A stretch of 33,227 nucleotides of DNA from JBNKFQ01 sp050289385 (GCA_050289385.1 JBNKFQ010000342.1:1-33227), one strand, 5' to 3'; shown: positions 25,164 through 33,227, counted from the first letter of the stretch. A program made the numbers and translations. Notes: generated by a model not told the origin, from the letters alone.

Positions 25164-26663
25164 ATGCAATTTACCATTCTCACCACAGATGCCCTCTCTG
25201 CCAAAACCGCCTGCCTGGTGGTAACTGTTGCAGATGGCAAGATCACCGGCACAGCAAAAGCGGCAGACAAAGCCCTGGGTGGATTGATTTCGGCGCTCAA
25301 AACAAGCGGCGACCTGCCCAACAAACCCGGTGAGGCCCTTTTGCTCCCGACCAACCTGACGTCAAAAAACAGTAACGTGCCGGCACAGCGTATATTGCTG
25401 GTCGGTGTTAGCAAGGACGCGCTGGACGATCAGGGCTTTATCAAACTGACCTCCGACCTTGCCGGGCAGTTGATCAAACTCAAGGTAAAAGATGCAGTGT
25501 TGTGCCTGGAAGACGTTGCAGTAAAAGGCCGCGATTTGGCATGGAAGGCACAACAAGCTGCCCGTTTACATGTTGAAGCCAGTTATCAATTCAACAAATT
25601 CAAGTCGGACAAGGCGCCGAAACCGGCACTGAAAAAGGTTGCGCTGCCGGTTGCCGCTGGCAAGGGTCAGGCCGCCATTCGAAAAGCTCTGGCCTTTGGC
25701 AAGGCTGTCGCCATTGGCGTTAACGAAGCCCGTGAACTGGGTGACCTGCCCGGCAATATCTGCAATCCCGCCTTTCTTGCCAGCCGTGGTCGCGCACTGG
25801 CCCGAACCCGATCCGGCATTACCTGCAAGGTACTGGACGAAAAGCAAATGAAAGAGTTGGGCATGGGTGCGCTGCTGTCGGTGAGCGCAGGTTCTGATAA
25901 CCCCGGCAAAATGGTTATTCTTGAATACAAGGGCGGTAAAAAGACCGACCAGCCCGTGGTTCTGGTGGGCAAGGGCGTAACATTCGACTCCGGCGGTATC
26001 AGCCTGAAACCCGGCGCTGCCATGGACGAGATGAAATACGATATGGGCGGTGCCGCGACCGTGTTTGGCGTTCTCAATTCCGTTGCCGAAATGAAATTAC
26101 CCATCAATGTTGTCGGCATTGTGGGCACAGTTGAGAATATGCCAAGCGGCAAAGCGACCAGACCCGGAGATATTGTTACCTCCATGTCAGGCCAAACTAT
26201 CGAAATATTAAATACAGACGCCGAAGGTCGCCTGGTATTGTGCGACGCCCTCACTTATGCCGGTCGTTACAAGCCACAGGTCGTTATCGATATCGCCACG
26301 CTCACCGGAGCGTGCATTATCGCCCTGGGCCACCACGCCACCGGGGTGTACAGCAACGACGACAAGCTCGCCAACAGCCTGTTAAGCGCCGGTGTTGATG
26401 CGGGTGATCGCGGTTGGCACATGCCTTTATGGGACGACTACAATCAGCAACTGAAAAGCAATTTTGCCGACATCCCCAATATCACAGGTGGCCGCGATGC
26501 CGGTAGTGTTACGGCGGCTTGCTTCCTCAGCCGCTTCACCAAAGATTACACCTGGGCACACCTTGATATCGCCGGCACCTTCTGGAATAGCGGTGCAAAC
26601 AAGGGTGCAACCGGGCGTCCCGTGCCATTGTTGGTGGAATATCTGAAAACACTGACAAAATAA
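25164..26663 (+). CDS. pepA: Leucyl aminopeptidase PepA
   Basis: This 499-residue M17-family cytosolic aminopeptidase uses two metal ions to release N-terminal residues from peptides. In some gammaproteobacteria PepA also binds DNA in site-specific recombination and regulation. The metal and catalytic residues fall at the same numbers as in E. coli PepA: K270, D275, K282, D293, D352, E354 and R356, within VTFDSGGISLKPG and NTDAEGRL. The N-terminal domain occupies about 1-165. GAAGGAG precedes the ATG. It is divergent from lptF, a conserved arrangement. A hairpin at 26675-26702 follows the stop, which separates it from valS. Confidence 0.97.
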   Translation: MQFTILTTDALSAKTACLVVTVADGKITGTAKAADKALGGLISALKTSGDLPNKPGEALLLPTNLTSKNSNVPAQRILLVGVSKDALDDQGFIKLTSDLAGQLIKLKVKDAVLCLEDVAVKGRDLAWKAQQAARLHVEASYQFNKFKSDKAPKPALKKVALPVAAGKGQAAIRKALAFGKAVAIGVNEARELGDLPGNICNPAFLASRGRALARTRSGITCKVLDEKQMKELGMGALLSVSAGSDNPGKMVILEYKGGKKTDQPVVLVGKGVTFDSGGISLKPGAAMDEMKYDMGGAATVFGVLNSVAEMKLPINVVGIVGTVENMPSGKATRPGDIVTSMSGQTIEILNTDAEGRLVLCDALTYAGRYKPQVVIDIATLTGACIIALGHHATGVYSNDDKLANSLLSAGVDAGDRGWHMPLWDDYNQQLKSNFADIPNITGGRDAGSVTAACFLSRFTKDYTWAHLDIAGTFWNSGANKGATGRPVPLLVEYLKTLTK

Positions 26664-26674
26664 ATTTGCCGGCA

Positions 26675-26702
26675 GACAGAAGCGCGTTCTCGCGCTTCTG
26701 TC
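26675..26702 (+). terminator. Hairpin after pepA
   Basis: A perfect 12-bp stem (GACAGAAGCGCG and complement) has a TTCT loop and starts 11 bp past the pepA stop. It lacks a long T run, so termination may be partial. Confidence 0.7.
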
Positions 26703-26861
26703 AACATTTGCCACTTTGGTCACAACAATTTCGCGATCTGCCACCCAAGTCCGGGGATTGCCGTTGAGAAGACCTGAATGGTCCCTTAGGATGCGTTTTA
26801 CTGAGTCCGGCCCGGCTCATGGGTCGACAGCAAAAAAGTTAAACCAGCCGGAACGTTTTAT

Positions 26862-27077
26862 ATGGACAGCACCAGAATTCTTGATCACGATGTTCTCGCC
26901 GATACGCTGAATGTTCTGGACAAAACCCTGCTAGGCACTTCGTCGTCCAAAACCCTTCCCATGCTGGAGGAACTGATGGGCGACCTCAGCCACAATGAGT
27001 TAATTGACGAACTCAATATTCCGATTTTGACAAATGTCTGTGATGAAGCCGACTTGCAGGGGTCGCGCGCAGCATAA
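26862..27077 (+). CDS. Small acidic protein of unknown function in the pepA-valS gap
   Basis: This 71-residue frame begins MDSTRILDHDVLADTLNVLD and is rich in D, E and L with few basic residues, compatible with a helical soluble protein. I do not recognise the family. The ribosome binding site is weak (CCGGAAC upstream). Support comes from a perfect terminator-like hairpin at 27091-27115 just past its stop and from its position in a conserved gene neighbourhood where holC is normally found. It shows no resemblance to HolC (DNA polymerase III chi), which is about twice as long. Confidence 0.55.
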   Translation: MDSTRILDHDVLADTLNVLDKTLLGTSSSKTLPMLEELMGDLSHNELIDELNIPILTNVCDEADLQGSRAA

Positions 27078-27090
27078 TCTCACACTCAAT

Positions 27091-27115
27091 GCCAGGGAAT
27101 TGCCGATTCCCTGGC
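27091..27115 (+). terminator. Hairpin after the small acidic ORF
   Basis: A perfect 10-bp stem (GCCAGGGAAT and complement) with a 5-nt loop starts 13 bp past the stop at 27077. There is no strong T run. Confidence 0.6.
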
Positions 27116-27124
27116 TACTATTAC

Positions 27125-27159
27125 CCATTCCCTATTCACTAATGCCTGCTCACCATTCA
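27125..27159. repeat. Five degenerate 7-bp units before valS
   Basis: Successive 7-mers CCATTCC, CTATTCA, CTAATGC, CTGCTCA, CCATTCA show a strict 7-bp period with consensus CYATTCA. The sequence differs from the other heptamer arrays. It lies 65 bp upstream of the valS start. Confidence 0.6.
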
Positions 27160-27224
27160 TAATTGCCGGCTTCAATTCAGTCGGCCTGCCCAATGCAGCC
27201 GTATCTTTGGAACTGCAATTTGTA

Positions 27225-30080
27225 ATGGATAAGAACTACCACCCTCAAGACCTCGAACAAAAATGGTACCGGTACTGGGAGCAGAACGGTTACTTTGCAC
27301 CCTCGGGCACTGGTGATGCCTACAGCATTGTCATTCCACCGCCCAATGTCACCGGTAGCCTGCATATGGGTCATGCCTTTCAACATACCATTATGGATGC
27401 CCTGACGCGCTATCACCGCATGCAGGGCAAAAATACGCTATGGCAGGTAGGTACCGACCATGCAGGCATCGCGACGCAAATGGTCGTAGAGCGCAAACTC
27501 GCCAGTGAAGGCAGTCAAAGCCGTCTCGACCTGGGCCGCGACGCCTTTATAGAAAAGGTATGGGAATGGAAAGCGGAATCAGGCGGCACTATTACCGAGC
27601 AGATGCGACGCCTGGGCAATTCTGTCGACTGGCAAAGCGAACGTTTTACGATGGACCCCGGATTTACCAAAGCCGTACAGGAAGCCTTTGTACGCCTGTA
27701 TGACAATGGCTTGCTGTATCGCGGCAAGCGCCTGGTGAACTGGGATCCGAAATTACATACGGCAATCTCTGACCTGGAAGTAGAAAACAGGGAAGTCAAA
27801 GGCAAGATGTGGCACCTGCGGTATCCGCTGGCCGATGGCGCGACAACTGTCGATGGCAAAGATTATATTGTGGTCGCCACCACACGACCGGAAACCATGC
27901 TGGGTGACACCGGTGTAGCCGTTAATCCGGAAGACCCGCGCTATAAAAACCTGATTGGCCAGCACGTTATCCTGCCTTTGATAAACCGCCGTATTCCCGT
28001 GGTCGGTGACGAACACGCCGATATGGAAAAAGGCACCGGCTGCGTCAAAATCACTCCGGCCCACGACTTTAACGACTACGAGGTTGGCAAACGGCACCAC
28101 CTGCCCATGGTCAATGTATTGACCTTCTCTGCGGACATTCGTGACAGCGCACAGTGCTTTAACAGCGACGGCACCGTTAACCCGGATCTGGATTCCCTGG
28201 TACCACAGAAGTATCAAGGTCTGGATCGTTTTGCCGCCCGCAGGCTCATCGTTTCCGACTTCGAAAAGCTGGGCTTGCTGGACGAGACCAGGGACCACGA
28301 TCTGACAGTGCCCTATGGCGACCGCGGTGGAGTGGTTATAGAACCTATGCTCACCGACCAATGGTATGTCGACGCAAAAACCCTGGCCAAACCAGCTATT
28401 GAGGCAGTGGAAAACGGCAGTATCAAATTTGTGCCTCAGAGCTACGAGAATATGTATTTTGCCTGGATGAGAAACATTCAGGACTGGTGCGTTTCCCGGC
28501 AGTTGTGGTGGGGCCATCGCATTCCTGCCTGGTACGACGACAACGGCAACGTGTACGTGGGCCACAGTGAAGACGACGTAAGAAAAAAACACCAGCTTGG
28601 CAATATTCCACTCGTTCAGGACGATGATGTGCTGGACACCTGGTTCAGTTCCGGCCTGTGGAGTTTTGCCACACTGGGCTGGCCGGAAAATACCGAACGC
28701 CTGAAAACCTTCCACCCTACCGATGTGCTGGTGACCGGCTTCGACATTATTTTCTTCTGGGTTGCGCGCATGATCATGATGACCATGCACTTTATGCAAG
28801 ACGAAGACGGCAAGCCGCAAGTGCCTTTCAAAACGGTATACGTCACCGGCCTGATTCGCGACGATCACGGCCAGAAGATGTCCAAATCCAAGGGCAACGT
28901 TATCGACCCGATTGACATGATCGACGGCATAGCGCTGCAAAATCTGGTGGACAAACGCACCGGTAACATGATGCAGCCGCAACTGGCCGAAAAAATCAAA
29001 AAGCGTACCGAAAAAGAGTTTCCCGACGGTATCGCAGCGCACGGCACCGATGCACTGCGCTTTACCCTGGCAGCGCTCGCCTCTACCGGTCGCGATATCA
29101 ACTGGGATATGAAACGTCTGGAAGGCTACCGCAATTTTGCCAACAAATTGTGGAATGCTGCCCGCTATGTATTGATGAATAGCGAAGGTCAGGATTGTGG
29201 TCAACTGGCAGATTCAGAGGTAAAACTGTCGCTGGCAGATCGCTGGATTATCAGCCGGTTGCAGACAGTAGAAGCAGAAGTGTGCCGACAGTTCGAACAA
29301 TACCGGTTTGATTTGGCCAGTCAGGCCCTGTACGAATTTATCTGGAATGAGTATTGCGACTGGTATCTGGAGTTATCGAAACCGGTGCTTTGGGACGAGA
29401 AGGCGTCTGCTGAAATTATGCGGGGCACCCGTCGCACCCTGGTGCGCGTACTGGAAGCGATACTGCGCCTGATGCACCCCCTGATGCCCTATCTGACCGA
29501 AGAAATATGGCAGTCTATCAAGGAACTGGCAGGCAAACAGGGCGATACCATCATGCTACAGCCATTTCCCAGCGCGCAGGACGAGCTGCGTGACGAGGCC
29601 GCCGAAGCCGATATTCACTGGCTGAAAGCTGTGATTACCGGCATTCGCAATATTCGCGGCGAAATGAATATCGCGCCGGGTAAATTGCTGCCCGTGTTTT
29701 TCGCCAACGGCGACACTGACGATCAGAAACGTCTGGACGAAAACCGCCAGTTTCTCAGCAAGCTGGCCAATCTTGACGAAATTACCTGGCTGTCTCCCGG
29801 CGATGACAAACCCATGGCCGCAACTGCCCTGGCCGGCGATCTGGAAATTCTGGTGCCGATGGCGGGGCTGATCGACAAAACCTCTGAAATTGCCCGCCTG
29901 CAAAAGGAAATTGACCGCATAAACAAGGAACTACACCGAGTGCAAGGCAAACTGGGCAATGCGAGCTTTATCGACAAGGCACCCGCAGCGGTGGTGGAAA
30001 AAGAAAAGCAGAAGCTTGCAGAAATGGATGCCTCGCTCAACAAATTGGAACAGCAAAAAAGCGAAATACAAAAGCTCTAA
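27225..30080 (+). CDS. valS: Valyl-tRNA synthetase
   Basis: This class I aminoacyl-tRNA synthetase charges tRNA-Val with valine in the cytosol. The ATG at 27225 (MDKNYHPQDLEQKWYRYWEQ) gives 951 residues, the same as E. coli ValS and aligned with its N-terminus; an upstream in-frame TTG at 27207 adds six residues without support. The HIGH-type motif is HMGH at 47-50 after PPPNVTGSL, and KMSKS is at 551-555. The editing (CP1) domain lies at about 190-340. The anticodon-binding domain follows KMSKS, and a C-terminal coiled coil runs from about 880 (EIARLQKEIDRINKELHRVQ) to the end. Confidence 0.98.
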   Translation: MDKNYHPQDLEQKWYRYWEQNGYFAPSGTGDAYSIVIPPPNVTGSLHMGHAFQHTIMDALTRYHRMQGKNTLWQVGTDHAGIATQMVVERKLASEGSQSRLDLGRDAFIEKVWEWKAESGGTITEQMRRLGNSVDWQSERFTMDPGFTKAVQEAFVRLYDNGLLYRGKRLVNWDPKLHTAISDLEVENREVKGKMWHLRYPLADGATTVDGKDYIVVATTRPETMLGDTGVAVNPEDPRYKNLIGQHVILPLINRRIPVVGDEHADMEKGTGCVKITPAHDFNDYEVGKRHHLPMVNVLTFSADIRDSAQCFNSDGTVNPDLDSLVPQKYQGLDRFAARRLIVSDFEKLGLLDETRDHDLTVPYGDRGGVVIEPMLTDQWYVDAKTLAKPAIEAVENGSIKFVPQSYENMYFAWMRNIQDWCVSRQLWWGHRIPAWYDDNGNVYVGHSEDDVRKKHQLGNIPLVQDDDVLDTWFSSGLWSFATLGWPENTERLKTFHPTDVLVTGFDIIFFWVARMIMMTMHFMQDEDGKPQVPFKTVYVTGLIRDDHGQKMSKSKGNVIDPIDMIDGIALQNLVDKRTGNMMQPQLAEKIKKRTEKEFPDGIAAHGTDALRFTLAALASTGRDINWDMKRLEGYRNFANKLWNAARYVLMNSEGQDCGQLADSEVKLSLADRWIISRLQTVEAEVCRQFEQYRFDLASQALYEFIWNEYCDWYLELSKPVLWDEKASAEIMRGTRRTLVRVLEAILRLMHPLMPYLTEEIWQSIKELAGKQGDTIMLQPFPSAQDELRDEAAEADIHWLKAVITGIRNIRGEMNIAPGKLLPVFFANGDTDDQKRLDENRQFLSKLANLDEITWLSPGDDKPMAATALAGDLEILVPMAGLIDKTSEIARLQKEIDRINKELHRVQGKLGNASFIDKAPAAVVEKEKQKLAEMDASLNKLEQQKSEIQKL

Positions 30081-30155
30081 AGCGCGAAGACTTTTTTATT
30101 CTGTTAAATTGCAAAGGGCAACAATTACGGCTGCAGTAACCCTGCGCAATACTTT

Positions 30156-31052
30156 TCAAAGCCTTTTTATTGTATACCCGCGTTTTTGCAAGAGCGCGGG
30201 TATACCCTTTTCACCCAGCAAGTGAGCGGCTCCCACTACCACAAAATACACACCGCCCCTCTCGATATAAGCATCAATTTTTTGCACCATCTGTCGATTT
30301 CGCTCAAAATCCAGATGCTCCATCAGGTCTTCAAAATCCGGGTTTTCTGCAATCGGATCTTCAATAAACAGCTTGTGAAGCAGTTTGGTATCGCCAGCTT
30401 TCCAGGCCTGAGTCATACTTGCTGCCATTTCGGCTGCGTCATCAACTTCATCAAGCGCCTGGCGCAACAACAATTCCGGCATATTGAGGCCAAGCAACAT
30501 ATCGATCTGCTGTTTTACCCCTTCCAGTTCCAGCACCGGCTTGCCCAATTGAGACGCCTGTCTCAGAAAGTGCATATCGACACCATAATCCGGCGACAAG
30601 CCCTGCTGTAGCAACATCAGTGACGACAGCGTCATTGCCAGCATACCGGGCTTTTGGCGCAGTAACATCGCTTCGGGAATCGGCATGCTACTATTGCTGA
30701 TATACGCCTGTAACAGTTTCCAGGTCTCATCGCTGATATGGTCGCGCAGGGTCTCCTGCCCCTGATACATGCCATTTTTAATGATAAAGGCTTGTATCTG
30801 TGCCTGATCCATATTCAGGATATCTGCCTCTACCACCAGTTGGTCAGCATTTTTGAATGCACGTTCAATTTCTGTTCGCAAGGGGTAAAAGCTGGCGTCG
30901 GCAAAGTGAATCGACCCCAGCAGAAAAACCGTGGCCCTGTCTGCCTGCACGGCATGAAACAGCGCGCGGTCGTTAGCTGCCAGTGCCATCTGACTCAGCA
31001 AAAATACAGCAGCGATGCCAAATTGTATGTATGCGCGGAAAATCCGTCTCAT
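30156..31052 (-). CDS. TraB/GumN (TIKI-like) family protein
   Basis: Started at the ATG at 31052, with AGGA 8 nt upstream, this is 298 residues; a frame to 31109 adds 19 residues before the signal peptide. Residues 1-25 are a signal peptide (AYIQFGIAAVFLLSQMALA). The two GxxH motifs that define the TraB/PrgY/GumN and animal TIKI metalloprotease group are present: GSIH at 46-49 and GAAH at 274-277, with a conserved acidic stretch (LVVEADI) after the first. It is probably periplasmic or lipophilic and surface-bound. TIKI proteins cleave peptides; the substrate of bacterial members is not known. It converges on valS. Confidence 0.9.
   Translation of the reverse strand: MRRIFRAYIQFGIAAVFLLSQMALAANDRALFHAVQADRATVFLLGSIHFADASFYPLRTEIERAFKNADQLVVEADILNMDQAQIQAFIIKNGMYQGQETLRDHISDETWKLLQAYISNSSMPIPEAMLLRQKPGMLAMTLSSLMLLQQGLSPDYGVDMHFLRQASQLGKPVLELEGVKQQIDMLLGLNMPELLLRQALDEVDDAAEMAASMTQAWKAGDTKLLHKLFIEDPIAENPDFEDLMEHLDFERNRQMVQKIDAYIERGGVYFVVVGAAHLLGEKGIPALLQKRGYTIKRL
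30172..30205. terminator. Hairpin between convergent valS and traB-like gene
   Basis: An 11-bp perfect stem (GTATACCCGCG and CGCGGGTATAC) with a 12-nt loop overlaps the last codons of the TraB-like gene. In the valS direction it is followed by CCCTTTT. It could end valS transcription. Confidence 0.45.
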
Positions 31053-31175
31053 GGTCAAGTTCCTGTTGTCGGAATGAAAAACGATATTATAGGCCGATAA
31101 GCTGACCAATGGGTTTCCGTTTCACCATCGTCCGGTTAATATGACTTGGTCCACATACGCAAGGAAGACCACGTC

Positions 31176-31589
31176 ATGCGCTTGATCTTGTTCTTCAGTC
31201 TGTTGATCTGCTGCATTTCCGCATTTGCAGAAGTCTATAAATGGGTCGACAAGAACGGTCGTATTCATTACAGCGATTCCCCTCCTCCCGCTGAACAAAA
31301 AGCGCAAACCCTTGATACCGGTGAGCTGAACACCGTAAATACCGAAGTCGCTGATATCGGTCCCAAAGTGGTTATCTACACTACGTCCTGGTGCGGCCCC
31401 TGCAAAACCGCCAAAGCCTGGTTCAAAAAACAGGGCATTGCCTTTACCGAATACGACATCGAAAAGTCCAGACGCGGCAAAAGGGAATACGACAAGCTGG
31501 GAGAAAAGTCGGTGCCTGTGATACTGGTAAACGGCCAAAAGATGGTCGGTTTTAACCCGCAACGGTTCAAGCAGCTCTACGGGAAATAA
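31176..31589 (+). CDS. Exported glutaredoxin-like protein with DUF4124-like N-terminus
   Basis: Started at the ATG at 31176, with AAGGAAG upstream, the protein is 137 residues. A signal peptide covers residues 1-18 (MRLILFFSLLICCISAFA). A DUF4124-like segment follows at about 19-50 (EVYKWVDKNGRIHYSDSPPP), then a glutaredoxin fold from about 63 (KVVIYTTSWCGPCKTAKAWF) with the dithiol motif CGPC at 73-76, the cis-proline in KSVPVILVNG and a C-terminal helix. It is probably a periplasmic thiol-disulfide protein. It diverges from the TraB-like gene. The partner is unknown. Confidence 0.9.
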   Translation: MRLILFFSLLICCISAFAEVYKWVDKNGRIHYSDSPPPAEQKAQTLDTGELNTVNTEVADIGPKVVIYTTSWCGPCKTAKAWFKKQGIAFTEYDIEKSRRGKREYDKLGEKSVPVILVNGQKMVGFNPQRFKQLYGK

Positions 31590-31647
31590 CTTTTCTCAAA
31601 CCGGCATGGCACTTACTTATCACCCATCGCGGTTTCGGAACATCGCA

Positions 31648-31721
31648 GGTTGGGGGTGAGGAACGAACCCCAACAATACAGGTGTTTCAGTATGTTGGCG
31701 TGCGCCGGACTCACCCCAACC
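31648..31721. repeat. Inverted pair of REP-like palindromes
   Basis: GGTTGGGGGTGAG (31648-31660) faces CTCACCCCAACC (31710-31721), its complement apart from one extra G. Each unit also folds on itself: TTGGGG with CCCCAA at 31650-31672, and a matching GGTTGGGG/CCAAC pair on the other strand. This is the layout of a bacterial REP doublet. It lies in the gap before the membrane-protein gene at 31831. Confidence 0.7.
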
Positions 31722-31830
31722 GAATTACCCCTATATTGTCGTAAGGCCACCGAGTACCAAAAACCGGCAATCTCACCGGCACTTGCTATACTTTACTGGA
31801 TGCTAAAAGTTAAACAACAGGAGGCATCCT

Positions 31831-32388
31831 ATGAAACGACACTTCTACATAAGTGACAATCTGGATGACCTGGAGCATGTTGAAGAAGAGCTGGAAGAAC
31901 AAGGCTTTATCACGCCCCAGATTCATGTATTGAGTCTTGATGACGCCCACGTGGCGCACCACGAACATCTTAATGAAGTGGAGCCAGTGTTGCGTAAAGA
32001 TGTAGTTCGCGGCACGGAAATCGGGGCCGTAATTGGCGTGTTTGCAGCAGCTTTGGTACTTTTGGTCGCATGGCAGGCGGGGTGGCCAGAAACGACCACT
32101 TGGATACCATTTATATTCCTGGCAATCGTTGTGCTTGGCTTCTGCACATGGGAAGGCGGTCTGTTTGGTATTCAGGAGCCACACAAGCAGTTCAAGCAAT
32201 TTCAGGATGCATTAAAAGCCGGCAAACATGTGTTTTTTGTCGATGCAAAACCGGAACAGGAAGAGACTCTTACACAAGTCGTGCAGCATCATCCCGACCT
32301 GCAATTGGCCGGCGTTGATTCGTCCAGACCCAGCCTGATAATCTGGTGGCAAGACCTGTGGAAAAGGTTTATGAACTCGGCACCTTGA
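31831..32388 (+). CDS. Two-TM inner-membrane protein with soluble ends
   Basis: This 185-residue protein starts at an ATG with AGGAGG at 31819-31824. A TATACT -10-like hexamer lies at 31787-31792, without a clear -35. The N-terminal 58 residues are soluble, acidic and histidine-rich (HVLSLDDAHVAHHEHLNEVE). Two membrane spans follow at about 61-83 (IGAVIGVFAAALVLLVAW) and 91-113, then a soluble C-terminal domain with IWWQDLWKRF at the end. It resembles conserved membrane proteins seen across gammaproteobacteria (soluble-TM-TM-soluble), but I cannot name a function. Confidence 0.85.
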   Translation: MKRHFYISDNLDDLEHVEEELEEQGFITPQIHVLSLDDAHVAHHEHLNEVEPVLRKDVVRGTEIGAVIGVFAAALVLLVAWQAGWPETTTWIPFIFLAIVVLGFCTWEGGLFGIQEPHKQFKQFQDALKAGKHVFFVDAKPEQEETLTQVVQHHPDLQLAGVDSSRPSLIIWWQDLWKRFMNSAP

Positions 32389-32394
32389 AAAAAT

Positions 32395-32463
32395 CTGCAA
32401 GCTGCTTGTTTAAAGTTCAGGATTCGCACCGTCATTTCGCCCGCTTTTTCTTGTAGCTTGCAG
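32395..32463. other. Spaced 9-bp inverted repeat between convergent genes
   Basis: CTGCAAGCT (32395-32403) and AGCTTGCAG (32455-32463) are exact complements, 51 bp apart, in the convergent gap before the subunit IV gene. They could form a weak bidirectional terminator. There is no T run. Confidence 0.35.
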
Positions 32464-32476
32464 TTTAAAACTGTTT

Positions 32477-32869
32477 TCACTGGCTAAAAAACAATAAACG
32501 CGACAACAATGTATAATCTGACTCAATTACCATAATCCCCATAAAAACCAGCACACACAATGGCGGCAACAGAATGGCGTATAACAGCGCGACTCGTTCC
32601 CAAAACATGGGCATAAATATAGCAACTATCAAACCCGCTTTTAACACCATAAATATCACTATCAGCGACCATCTCAAATAACCTTGAAAGTGAAAATAGT
32701 CCACCAGATAGGACAGTGTACTAAGCACAAACAACAGACCCCAAACCTTGAAGTAGATACCGATCGGGTGCTGTTGCCCCTCCGTACCAATGGCATGTTC
32801 CTTGGCGAGCTCGCCCTCGCCTGCTTCCGTCTCGATTTCTTTGGCACCTGGAACTGTTTCAGTACCCAT
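32477..32869 (-). CDS. Cytochrome c oxidase subunit IV (caa3-type, COX4_pro family)
   Basis: This 130-residue protein has a charged N-terminus (about 1-35, rich in E) and three membrane spans at about 40-60 (FKVWGLLFVLSTLSYLVDYF), 70-90 (SLIVIFMVLKAGLIVAIFMP) and 98-118 (LLYAILLPPLCVLVFMGIMV), the layout of the prokaryotic subunit IV of aa3/caa3 heme-copper oxidases. Subunit IV is an accessory part of the respiratory complex in the inner membrane. GAGAGG precedes the ATG. It follows the subunit III remnant in the same direction, the standard order, so it was the distal gene of a cox operon. Transcription from the operon promoter may be cut off by the insertion upstream. Confidence 0.88.
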   Translation of the reverse strand: MGTETVPGAKEIETEAGEGELAKEHAIGTEGQQHPIGIYFKVWGLLFVLSTLSYLVDYFHFQGYLRWSLIVIFMVLKAGLIVAIFMPMFWERVALLYAILLPPLCVLVFMGIMVIESDYTLLSRLLFFSQ

Positions 32870-32961
32870 AATGGCAAACCTCTCGAAATGGTATTGAGTT
32901 CTGAATTTTCGGTTTCGGGATTAAAAAAATAATCTGAATTCTTGAACCCGGAACCGCTTTT

Positions 32962-33096
32962 TTACCACAAATAAAAGAATGCAAAAATAAAGACCCAGAC
33001 CAGATCGACAAAATGCCAATAAAGACCCGCAATTTCGACAATCTGGTAGTTTCCACTGCGCTCATACGATCCGCGCAATACCTTTAGTGAGGTGGT
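32962..33096 (-). pseudogene. Cytochrome c oxidase subunit III, 3' remnant cut by an IS
   Basis: The last 40 or so codons of subunit III are present in a frame ending TAA at 32962: SYERSGNYQIVEIAGLYWHF then VDLVWVFIFAFFYLW. The YWHFVD-VWVF pattern is the conserved C-terminal helix of subunit III, with the E of QIVE and H of YWHF. Upstream the frame meets a TAG at 33097-33099 and then the left end of an IS3-family element. The rest of the gene is outside the window, beyond the element or lost. The product would be non-functional unless the element has excised in part of the population. Confidence 0.85.
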
Positions 33097-33106
33097 CTAA
33101 TAGACC

Positions 33107-33227
33107 TGTACACCCCAGTTAAGGATAATTGACTTAACTGGAGTACAAACAATGAGTAAGAGAAAGAAATATTCAAAAGAGTTCAAGCTGGATGCCATCA
33201 GCTTGGTACTGGATCAGGGGTATACGC
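33107..33227 (+). mobile_element. Left end of an IS3-family insertion sequence
   Basis: A TG at 33107 starts TGTACACCCCAGTTAAG, a plausible IS3-type terminus. A perfect 9-bp inverted repeat (CCAGTTAAG and CTTAACTGG, 33115-33141) lies just before the transposase start. The exact left end could be a few bases earlier, because the palindrome GGTCTA-A-TAGACC at 33094-33106 adjoins it. The right end is outside the window. Confidence 0.75.
33152..33227 (+). CDS. IS3-family transposase OrfA, partial
   Basis: An ATG at 33152 opens MSKRKKYSKEFKLDAISLVL then DQGYT and runs off the window after 25 codons. The K-Y-S-x-E-F-K-x-D-A start of a helix-turn-helix is the typical OrfA beginning. GGAG lies 10 nt upstream. 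OrfB (the DDE catalytic part) should follow beyond the edge by frameshift. Confidence 0.88.
   Translation, partial: MSKRKKYSKEFKLDAISLVLDQGYT

Noticed and set aside
27753..29204. 483-residue open frame antisense to valS
   Set aside because: It lies inside the unambiguous valS gene; long antisense frames are common there and no family is recognisable.

Overview
This window looks like a chromosomal segment of a Gram-negative, respiring gammaproteobacterium, possibly a marine Cellvibrionales- or Alteromonadales-like lineage (inference). It carries LPS-export permease genes (lptF, lptG), a PepA whose active-site numbering matches E. coli, a 951-residue ValS, a polyhydroxyalkanoate-system protein, caa3-type cytochrome oxidase subunits and several STN-domain TonB-dependent receptors. 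No rRNA, tRNA or CRISPR array was seen.

Positions 1-15060 are an accessory cell-surface-signalling region. It holds three ECF sigma / FecR-type anti-sigma / TonB-dependent receptor sets: receptor 1 (462-3179, -) divergent from sigma1-FecR1 (3386-5019, +); sigma2-FecR2-receptor 2 (9609-5128, -); and sigma3-FecR3-receptor 3 (15059-10424, -). Receptors 1 and 2 are clear paralogues and flank sigma1-FecR1. All three receptors have an N-terminal STN domain, which in this family contacts FecR and passes a ligand-bound signal to the sigma factor. Their substrates cannot be read from sequence. The gaps between sets hold 7-bp tandem arrays (two of exactly 11 copies), a C8G15 homopolymer junction, a frameshifted beta-propeller remnant and a small inverted-repeat element.

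Positions 15560-22110 hold exported proteins: a translationally coupled pair made of an Ig-like/LVIVD-repeat protein and a YVTN beta-propeller protein, with a strong terminator; a TPR protein ending in a TonB-C-like domain; a truncated ECF sigma gene coupled to a PHA-granule-type gene; and a small exported protein of unknown function.

Positions 22260-30080 are the conserved backbone RDD / lptG-lptF / pepA / valS. holC, which usually lies between pepA and valS in gammaproteobacteria, is absent; a small acidic ORF with its own terminator-like hairpin sits there instead. Positions 30156-33227 hold a TraB/GumN-family protein, a glutaredoxin-like protein with a DUF4124-like N-terminus, a two-TM membrane protein preceded by a REP-like pair, and a cytochrome oxidase subunit IV gene. 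The upstream subunit III gene retains only about its last 40 codons before the left end of an IS3-family element that runs off the window.
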